DNA of 16,095 nucleotides, taken from Bacteroidota bacterium. Its GTDB lineage: Bacteria; Bacteroidota; Bacteroidia; Chitinophagales; Chitinophagaceae. A program made the position numbers and the translations under genes. The DNA lies in the NCBI GenBank assembly GCA_023392185.1, contig JAEVZP010000164.1, positions 1 to 16,095 on the forward strand. The letters run 5' to 3'. Below are positions 7,301 through 11,977 of the stretch, one piece after another; position 1 is the first letter of the stretch, and the number at the start of each line of letters is the position of its first letter. The notes under the pieces are model-generated. The model did no database searches, was not told where the DNA came from, and saw nothing but the letters and a program-made list of their open reading frames with translations.

Positions 7301-8312
7301 TTCAGGTACTTACTCAGTAACCGTCACTACCGCCGGTGGTTGCATCGGTCGTGATACCATGAACGTAACCGTCAATCCGCTGCCTGTTGTTGCCTTGGGC
7401 AATGACACCACTATCTGCGGTGGTGGTTCGCTGACCCTGGACGCCGGTAATGCAGGCGCCACTTACCTGTGGAGCAACGGCGCTACCACCCAGTCTACCA
7501 CTATTACTACAGCTGGAACGTATTCCGTTGCAGTGACCAACGCTGCTGGTTGCACCGCTAGCGACACGATTGATGTGACTACTGCCGCTGCACCGGTGGT
7601 TGCACTGGGCAACGACACTACCTACTGTGGAAGTGCGGGCCCTGTTCTTTTGATCACTCTGGACGCGGGTAATCCAGGCGCTACATATTTGTGGAGTACT
7701 GGCGCAACTACACAAAGTATTTCTGTAAGCACCTCTGGTTCTTATTCGGTGACGGTTACCAATGCTGCTGGTTGCACCGGCCGTGATACCATCAACGTGA
7801 CCGTGAACCCGCTGCCGGTGGCTGGTACCATCAATATCACCAACCAATCGCCGACTTTCACTTTCGCAGCAACTGGCTCTGCCAACGTTACTACTCACAT
7901 CTGGCGTTTTGGTGATGGAGCTACTGCCACCACCGCTAACCCGACCCACACCTACACGGCCAACGGTACCTACACCGTTACCCATGTGGTAACCAATAGC
8001 TGTGGTAGCGACAGTGTGATCGCCTCTGTGCAGGTAACCAATGTAGGGGTGAACACGGTGAGCCTGGACGGTCAGGTAAGCCTGTACCCCAACCCAGCGG
8101 CTGATTTTGTAACGGTTGAAAACACGGCTGCTCAGGCCATGAAGACCATCCGCATCCTGGATGTGGCTGGTTCCCTGGTCAGCGAAGTGAAGGCAACCGG
8201 TAGCAAAACCCAGCGCCTGGATGTAAGCAGTCTCGCTTCCGGAACCTATCTGGTGCGCATCGAGCTGGAAGGCGGTGCTGTTGCCTTGCGCAAACTGCAA
8301 GTCAAGCGCTAA
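4341..8312 (+). CDS. Giant multidomain T9SS-secreted surface adhesin-like protein
   Basis: A 1323-residue secreted protein. Domains in order: signal peptide 1-25 (KASA before Q); an N-terminal beta-sandwich about 30-310 interrupted at about 130-187 by a GDTLVGTGIP-type segment; fibronectin III at 313-410; a cleaved-adhesin/MAM-like jelly-roll at 411-580 (SEGFNAGSLPACW); a second fibronectin III at 586-683; a second jelly-roll at 684-870 (LEEFTATTFPPACW); four 70-74-residue Ig-like repeats at 873-1156 (VALGNDTTICGGGSLTLDAG); a PKD domain at about 1157-1238 (IWRFGDGATATTANPTHTY); and a type A T9SS sorting domain from about 1240 (VSLYPNPAADFVTV...GTYLVRI...KLQVKR). T9SS exports such cargo across the outer membrane and removes or anchors the C-terminal domain. 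No protease or glycosidase domain is seen, so adhesion or matrix binding is the likely role (inference). Probably transcribed alone; a terminator follows at 8354. Confidence 0.9.
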   Translation: MKLKKLLLPAALSILAAFTGNKASAQVSSYGFAQSAGTYTPVSASGTIVANATGTTTFDTEGWNVSLPFTFQFNGTGYTSIYVNSNGGATFGSTTSTGSALISSTTGYDGALAVMNRDLWAMFVTEGTRTTGSTTITGVTNFTGLDIGDTLVGTGIPTNTSVVAFSQAAGTIEMSAASTSNQTAAAVRWPAGSVRTEVLGSAPNRTFVIEWHQFSDYSTSVNNTTFDFQIHLEETSNVIRYVYGPFASTLSTTRTNQVGLRGASNTDYYNRTAALPDGFANTAVGTSNSATVARDNTNFPASGLTFSWTPPSCLVPSNLAFLIVTSTGATLTWTAPTPAPAQGYQYEVRSSGAAGSGAAGLEASGNTGAGVTTAAVTGLSNTTTYTVYVRSNCGSGSYSNWTAGVTFLTACPAIAAPYSEGFNAGSLPACWINTNSINSTTANLLWKFTGAPGYGTANNGRPNGTFTWLDASSPYNAVVTLNSPVIDLSNLASPYLKFDWFKNNEDTPPYTNNNLKLEGYDGTGWVTLFDDTSNAAAWRTVQFTLPASFIGIADAQFRFSVDKSLSNDFYDDILLDSFSVASTPTCFVPSLPTVTAVTSNSATASWTAPTPAPAQGYQYEVRSSGAAGSGTTGLAASGNTASGSTTANLTGLAPVTTYTFFVRGICAAGDTSAWVGSSSFTTSCAPYTVPFLEEFTATTFPPACWSTARGFIGVNTTTFTGTTTGWGSANYLYTASLGKAARINLYSNTKRDWLITPSIDLGTTPGNYDLGFKIGVTDYASTTIADSLGSDDSVAVVISYDDGATWSSANILRTWTAANGAIPGQNVIIPLTNVSGIIKVAFYATEGTINDAPDYDVYIDSVTLNVNTTPPCTPPVVALGNDTAICVGSSLTLDAGNAGATYLWSTGATSQSISVTAAGSYSVAVTNAGGCTGYDTINVSTNPLPVVALGNDTTFCAGGSLTLDAGNAGASYLWSTGATTQTISVNASGTYSVTVTTAGGCIGRDTMNVTVNPLPVVALGNDTTICGGGSLTLDAGNAGATYLWSNGATTQSTTITTAGTYSVAVTNAAGCTASDTIDVTTAAAPVVALGNDTTYCGSAGPVLLITLDAGNPGATYLWSTGATTQSISVSTSGSYSVTVTNAAGCTGRDTINVTVNPLPVAGTINITNQSPTFTFAATGSANVTTHIWRFGDGATATTANPTHTYTANGTYTVTHVVTNSCGSDSVIASVQVTNVGVNTVSLDGQVSLYPNPAADFVTVENTAAQAMKTIRILDVAGSLVSEVKATGSKTQRLDVSSLASGTYLVRIELEGGAVALRKLQVKR
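5337..5407 (+). repeat. 71-nt fibronectin III DNA repeat, copy 1
   Basis: This 71-nt block encodes WTAPTPAPAQGYQYEVRSSG and the following residues of the first fibronectin III domain. It recurs at 6156-6226 with one difference, a synonymous G/A in a Gln codon. The surrounding domain sequence is much more diverged, which points to recent intragenic duplication or gene conversion. Confidence 0.9.
6156..6226 (+). repeat. 71-nt fibronectin III DNA repeat, copy 2
   Basis: Second copy of the block at 5337-5407, offset 819 nt (273 codons) and in frame, within the second fibronectin III domain. Identity is 70 of 71 by eye and falls off sharply on both sides. Confidence 0.9.
6957..7808 (+). repeat. 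Four tandem Ig-like repeats with a 210-nt period
   Basis: The codons for VALGND begin at 6969, 7179, 7389 and 7599, exactly 210 nt apart. Each unit reads PVVALGNDT-x-C, then SLTLDAGNAGATYLW, S-x-GATTQ-x-I, G-x-YSV and a GC-x-x-x-DT end. The fourth unit is 12 nt longer (GSAGPVLLITLDAG in place of GGGSLTLDAG). Units 2 and 3 share more than 30 consecutive identical bases across the SLTLDAGNAG segment, indicating recent duplication. Confidence 0.9.
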
Positions 8313-8353
8313 GCCTTGTTTCTTTTTTAACCAAAAGAAACGCCTGACAAGCC

Positions 8354-8388
8354 AAAGAGCCACTCCCTTTTGGGGAGTGGCTCTTTTT
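8354..8388. terminator. Bidirectional terminator between convergent genes
   Basis: Fourteen-bp arms AAAGAGCCACTCCC (8354-8367) and GGGAGTGGCTCTTT (8373-8386) enclose a 5-nt loop, with a T run on the right and an A run on the left. It lies between the adhesin stop (8312) and the ABC exporter stop (8454) and can serve both transcripts. Confidence 0.85.
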
Positions 8389-8391
8389 ATT

Positions 8392-8420
8392 TTCCGGAAA
8401 CAGCAGTCTCTTTTCCGGAA
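8392..8420. repeat. Two close copies of the palindrome TTCCGGAA
   Basis: TTCCGGAA occurs at 8392-8399 and 8413-8420, 21 nt apart, in the spacer between convergent genes. Both have T before and A after, giving TTTCCGGAAA. Fourteen further copies are found in the window: starts at 889, 3123, 3764, 3913, 5429, 6248, 8237, 9074, 10324, 11882, 14239, 14700, 15007 and 15161. Confidence 0.85.
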
Positions 8421-8453
8421 ATGCAACGTGGCCTGGAAGGGTCCAAACAGGCC

Positions 8454-10238
8454 TTAAGCCATTTCCGCTTCGCCAATCTGCTGCCGCCACATGGCGTAAT
8501 ACAGCCCCTTTTCGGTCAGCAGCTCGTGGTGGGTGCCGGTCTCAATGATTTTACCTTTCTCCAGCACATAGATGCGGTCGGCGTGCAAAATCGTACTCAG
8601 CCGGTGGGCAATCATCACGGTGATGTGCTCACGCCGCGCCGTAATGGCCCGGATCGTCTGCGAAATGGCTTCTTCGGTAATGGAATCCAGTGCCGAAGTA
8701 GCTTCGTCGAAAATCAGGAGGCGCGGATGACGGAGCAGCGCGCGGGCGATGGACAAGCGCTGCCGCTCGCCTCCGGAAAGCTTCAGGCCGCCTTCCCCGA
8801 TCTTGGTTTCCAGTCCGCCTTCGGCGCGTTGCAGAATCGACTGACAAGCCGCACCTTCCAATGCAGCAATTAACTCGGCGTCGCTGGCTTCCGGGTTGAC
8901 GAAGCGCAGGTTTTCGCGGATGGTGCCGGAAAAAAGCTGGGTGTCCTGCGTAACGAAACCCAGTTGGGTCCGCAGTTCTTCCAGATTGATTTCGGTACCC
9001 GGCAGACTGTTGAACAAAACCGCTCCTTCGCCGGGCGGATACAGGCCCACCAGCAGCTTCACCAGCGTTGTTTTTCCGGAACCCGACGGGCCCACAAAGG
9101 CAATGGTCTCGCCGCGGTGCACATCGAAGGAAATGCCCTGCAAAGCCGGCCGCAGCGCGCTGCTGTGCTGAAAACTGACATCCCGGAACGAGAGGGTTTC
9201 AATCGGCCCCAGCGCGCGGGGCGCAACCGGTGCTTTTTCCACCGGTGTAGCAAACAACTTTTTCAGATTTTCCAGCGAGGCCTCGGCTTCGCGGTAGGAA
9301 AGAATAATGTTGCCGATTTCCTGCAACGGCCCGAAGATGAAAAACGAGTAGAACTGCATCGTCACCATCTGGCCCAGCGTAATCCGGTCGTGAAAGATGA
9401 AATACAGCAGGGCAAAAATGATGCACTGCCGGAGGAAATTCACCACCGTGCCCTGCACAAAACTGATGGCCCGGATGCTTTTTACTTTCCGCAGCTCCAG
9501 ACTCAGGATTTTGTAGGTATTATCATTAAGCCGGGCGATTTCCTGCTGGGTCAGGCCAAGGCTTTTCACCAGTTCAATATTGCGAAGGCTTTCAGTGGTG
9601 GCGCCGCTCAGCGCGTTGGTTTCTTTAACGATGTTTTTCTGGATGGTTTTGATCCGCCGGCTCAGCACACTTGTCAGTCCGGAAAGCAGCAGCGCGCCCA
9701 CCAGATACAGCAGCACCAGCCAGCCGCCGCTCGGCAGCGTGGCCGCATACACAATCACAAACACAATCCCGACGAGCGCGGCAAACAGGACGTTGACAAA
9801 CGAGGTGATAAACCGCTCGGAATCGGAACGCACTTTCTGCAACACCGAAAGCGTTTCGCCGCTGCGCTGATCTTCAAAATCGGCAAAAGGCAGGCGCATG
9901 GCATGGCGCAGCCCGTCGGTATAGAGGTGCGCGCCGGTTTTCTGAATCACGATGTTGAGCACGTAATCCTGAAAAGCCTTGGCAATCCGCGACACCATGG
10001 CGGTGCCGATCAGGAGGGAAAGGCCGAAGGCGGCCTCCCGGATAAAATCGCCTTCGGTGCGGGTGCGTTCCACGCCATTTTCCACCACTAGATGGGGGGA
10101 TTTAGCCAGTGGATCAATGATGTATTTCCCCATAATCAGGGGATCGAAAAGAGAGAAAATCTGGTTGATCGCAGCCAGGAGCAGGGCCCCGAAAATCCAC
10201 TTTTTATGGTGGCTTAAGTATTGAAGAAGCAGGCGCAT
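8454..10238 (-). CDS. ABC exporter half-transporter (permease fused to ATPase)
   Basis: A 594-residue type IV ABC exporter that should act as a homodimer, or with a partner, in the inner membrane. The first about 320 residues form the six-helix transmembrane domain, starting MRLLLQYLSHHKKWIFGALL; a hydrophilic loop of about 40 residues (ENGVERTRTEGDF) separates helices 1 and 2. The ATPase domain is complete: Walker A GPSGSGKT 383-390, signature LSGGE 487-491, Walker B LLIFDEATSALD with D511 and E512, and H-loop H545 in IAHRLS. The substrate is not predictable; MsbA-like lipid exporters and drug exporters share this layout, and the lptD neighbourhood makes a lipid substrate tempting but unproven. 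The frame extends upstream to 10352, but the added 38 residues are unlike the family and run to the preceding terminator, so ATG 10238 is chosen. Confidence 0.92.
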   Translation of the reverse strand: MRLLLQYLSHHKKWIFGALLLAAINQIFSLFDPLIMGKYIIDPLAKSPHLVVENGVERTRTEGDFIREAAFGLSLLIGTAMVSRIAKAFQDYVLNIVIQKTGAHLYTDGLRHAMRLPFADFEDQRSGETLSVLQKVRSDSERFITSFVNVLFAALVGIVFVIVYAATLPSGGWLVLLYLVGALLLSGLTSVLSRRIKTIQKNIVKETNALSGATTESLRNIELVKSLGLTQQEIARLNDNTYKILSLELRKVKSIRAISFVQGTVVNFLRQCIIFALLYFIFHDRITLGQMVTMQFYSFFIFGPLQEIGNIILSYREAEASLENLKKLFATPVEKAPVAPRALGPIETLSFRDVSFQHSSALRPALQGISFDVHRGETIAFVGPSGSGKTTLVKLLVGLYPPGEGAVLFNSLPGTEINLEELRTQLGFVTQDTQLFSGTIRENLRFVNPEASDAELIAALEGAACQSILQRAEGGLETKIGEGGLKLSGGERQRLSIARALLRHPRLLIFDEATSALDSITEEAISQTIRAITARREHITVMIAHRLSTILHADRIYVLEKGKIIETGTHHELLTEKGLYYAMWRQQIGEAEMA

Positions 10239-10350
10239 GAGAGAGGAATAGAAACAGTCGAGTCGCGCAAAAGGTTTTTGACTGCCCTTTGAGCACGGGC
10301 CGGAGCAGAGGGAACCCCGATTTTTCCGGAAAAAAGGCGCATTTCCTTCC

Positions 10351-10383
10351 AAAAAAAAGCTGCCACTGAAGTTCAGCGGCAGC
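10351..10383 (-). terminator. Terminator of the EGF-like lipoprotein gene
   Basis: Read on the minus strand, GCTGCC-x-CTGAA pairs with TTCAG-x-GGCAGC around a 1-nt centre with one mismatch. A run of eight T follows at once (the A run 10351-10358 on the plus strand). It lies 37 nt beyond the lipoprotein stop, so the ABC exporter gene further down should need its own promoter in 10239-10350; none is clear there. Confidence 0.8.
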
Positions 10384-10419
10384 TACGGAATAGTTTATGA
10401 AGCGAAGATCAGGCGGGCG

Positions 10420-10953
10420 CTATTTGGTCCAGCTCGACGGGTCGCCGCCGCTATAGCCAAAGTTGTCTACGAGCTTGTTGACAGTATCTTCTACCATGTA
10501 GTTGAACCGGACCAGGGCATTGACGCCGCGATAAGGGTCGCGCTTGATTTGACCGCGGCCCTGCACCTTCCAGCGGTTGACGGCCTGCAAGGGAATGGTC
10601 ACGGTGTCGGAATTCACGAAGGCCTTGACCGGCTTGGTGAAAGCGTTATAAAAGTTGGTGATCCGGATTTCGCGCGGCGCATCGCCCCGCGTTACCGACA
10701 CGGCATATTGGGCCGCGTTGGAAACCGTGCCGTCTTCAGTAACCGTCCAGATGCCCAGGTAGCGGGCACGCATCTCTGTCTCACACTGATAACCTTCATA
10801 GCCATCGGCGCAAATACACTTCCCGTCCTGACAGATACCGCCGTAGGCACAGGCAATTGCCTGGCACTTATCTGGGTTGCAGGAAGTGAGACCGGAGAGA
10901 ACGGTAAGGGTACTGAAAGCGGTAATTAAGGAATACAGGAAGCGGGCTTTCAT
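10420..10953 (-). CDS. Lipoprotein with an EGF-like domain
   Basis: A 177-residue probable lipoprotein. The signal peptide ends in a lipobox LTSC with lipidated C25 followed by Asn. An EGF-like module occupies about 29-58 with six cysteines at C30, C35, C41, C46, C48 and C57; the core reads CAYGGICQDGKCICADGYEG, matching the CxxGGxCxxGxCxCxxGYxGxxC pattern. The rest (60-177) is a beta-rich domain beginning ARYLGIWTVTEDG, lipocalin-like in feel but not assignable. The protein presumably sits on a membrane facing the periplasm or outside, where disulfides can form. A good promoter lies at 10979-11009 and a terminator follows at 10351-10383, so it is its own unit. The lipoprotein and EGF calls are secure; function unknown. 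Confidence 0.85.
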   Translation of the reverse strand: MKARFLYSLITAFSTLTVLSGLTSCNPDKCQAIACAYGGICQDGKCICADGYEGYQCETEMRARYLGIWTVTEDGTVSNAAQYAVSVTRGDAPREIRITNFYNAFTKPVKAFVNSDTVTIPLQAVNRWKVQGRGQIKRDPYRGVNALVRFNYMVEDTVNKLVDNFGYSGGDPSSWTK

Positions 10954-10978
10954 CGAGCGCTTTTAGTTTAACAGGGCT

Positions 10979-11009
10979 TAAAGATAGCGGGCCGTACCTA
11001 AAAAAGCAA
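10979..11009 (-). promoter_or_regulatory. Bacteroidota-type promoter of the lipoprotein gene
   Basis: On the minus strand TTG (11009-11007) is followed after exactly 20 nt by TATCTTTA (10986-10979). This closely fits the -33 TTG and -7 TAnnTTTG arrangement of the Bacteroidota housekeeping sigma factor. Transcription would start near 10972, giving a leader of about 20 nt to the ATG at 10953. Confidence 0.6.
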
Positions 11010-11043
11010 CCGCTTGTTAAAAAGAAGGGGTTATTCCGGCAAT

Positions 11044-11925
11044 TTAGCGCTCGGTTTCGGCTTTATACTCCCGAATTCCGCGCAGAATGGCCCGGGCCAT
11101 CTCCAGCTGTCCGGCTTCAGAGGCCATGTAGGTTTCTTCCGTGGGGTTGTTGATAAAGCCACACTCTACCAGCACGCCCGGCATGGCCGAACCGGCCAGC
11201 ACTTCCAGTCCTTTCTGCTTCACACCATAGCTTTTCCGGCCTGTGGCCATAAATGCGTTTTCAATCTTGGTGCCCAGGCTTACACTGCGGCCCAGAAAGG
11301 CTTCGGTGTATTGAGCAATGATAATGGCCGTCTGCGGGTCGGAGGGGTCCATAATACCCGGTTCCTCGGTCACGTGATCGCTGTATTCGCCAATAGCGCC
11401 CGCTTTCTGATCGGAGCGGTGCAGTCCCAATACATAGGTCTCGGTGCCGCTGGCTTCGGTAGAGCGGTGATGAACGGTGCGGTACACCGGAACCGTTTTT
11501 CTTTTCTTGCCTTTCCCGATGGTGCGGGTACCCGACTGTACGCGCTCGGTGCGGCCTGCCGTAGCATTGATGTGAACCGAGATAAAAAGGTCGCCATCGG
11601 CCCGGTTGGCAATCTGATGCCGCTCGGAAAGCGAAGGATAAATATCGGTCGTGCGGGTGTACACCACTTTTACGCCGCGCAGCGAGTCTTCGATCATCTT
11701 ACCCAGGCGCATGACGATGCCGAGGGTCAGGTCTTTTTCATTGGTGAAAATGCCGCGTGCACCGGGGTCCTTGCCGCCGTGTCCTGCATCCAGCACAATA
11801 GTGCTGATGCGCCGTTTCTGGCCGAAGCTGAGGCCCGGAGCCAGAAGCAGGAAGGTACAAAAAGTAAGAAATACCGGAAATTTCCGGAAAAGACGGGATT
11901 TATTTAATGCTTTATAGGGAACCAC
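11044..11925 (-). CDS. N-acetylmuramoyl-L-alanine amidase (Amidase_3 type)
   Basis: A 293-residue exported zinc amidase that cleaves the bond between N-acetylmuramate and L-alanine in peptidoglycan. A signal peptide covers about 1-36 (basic NKSRLFRK, then a hydrophobic stretch, then GLSFGQ). The catalytic domain begins at about 40 and shows LDAGHGGKDPGA with zinc ligand H49, ligand E63 in FTNEKDL, ligand H118 in FISVHINA, and catalytic E254 in MPGVLVECGFINNP. A basic insertion (about 122-157, with GKGKKRK) lies between H118 and GTETYVLG. No LysM, SPOR or AMIN domain is attached. The start is GTG at 11925: an in-frame TAG lies only two codons upstream and no ATG is available before the catalytic domain. 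It is divergent from lptD with a 52-bp gap. Confidence 0.93.
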   Translation of the reverse strand: MVPYKALNKSRLFRKFPVFLTFCTFLLLAPGLSFGQKRRISTIVLDAGHGGKDPGARGIFTNEKDLTLGIVMRLGKMIEDSLRGVKVVYTRTTDIYPSLSERHQIANRADGDLFISVHINATAGRTERVQSGTRTIGKGKKRKTVPVYRTVHHRSTEASGTETYVLGLHRSDQKAGAIGEYSDHVTEEPGIMDPSDPQTAIIIAQYTEAFLGRSVSLGTKIENAFMATGRKSYGVKQKGLEVLAGSAMPGVLVECGFINNPTEETYMASEAGQLEMARAILRGIREYKAETER

Positions 11926-11953
11926 AAGCTAAAGACGCGTAGTTAAAAGAGAG

Positions 11954-11961
11954 TAATTTCG
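11954..11961 (+). promoter_or_regulatory. Possible -7 element of lptD
   Basis: TAATTTCG followed by C lies 16 nt before the lptD ATG, in the 52-bp gap shared with the divergent amidase. The same octamer stands before the PD40 gene at 990. No -33 TTG is evident. Confidence 0.35.
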
Positions 11962-11977
11962 CCTCCGCATTTCGCAC

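Noticed and set aside
6957..7808. CRISPR-like periodic repeats
   Set aside because: The period is 210 nt, in frame, and the units encode Ig-like domains; there are no short direct repeats with unique spacers.
7314..8426. 370-residue minus-strand open frame
   Set aside because: It is antisense to the Ig-repeat, PKD and sorting-domain part of the adhesin; its internal repetition only mirrors the coding repeats.
8964..10091. 375-residue plus-strand open frame
   Set aside because: It lies antisense within the ABC exporter gene, whose motifs are complete in the other strand.
10239..10352. N-terminal extension of the ABC exporter
   Set aside because: The extra 38 residues (MEGNAPFFRKNRGS...) are not family-like and begin at the terminator of the preceding gene.
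11014..11907. 297-residue plus-strand open frame
   Set aside because: It is antisense to the amidase, which has all zinc ligands and the catalytic Glu in its own frame.
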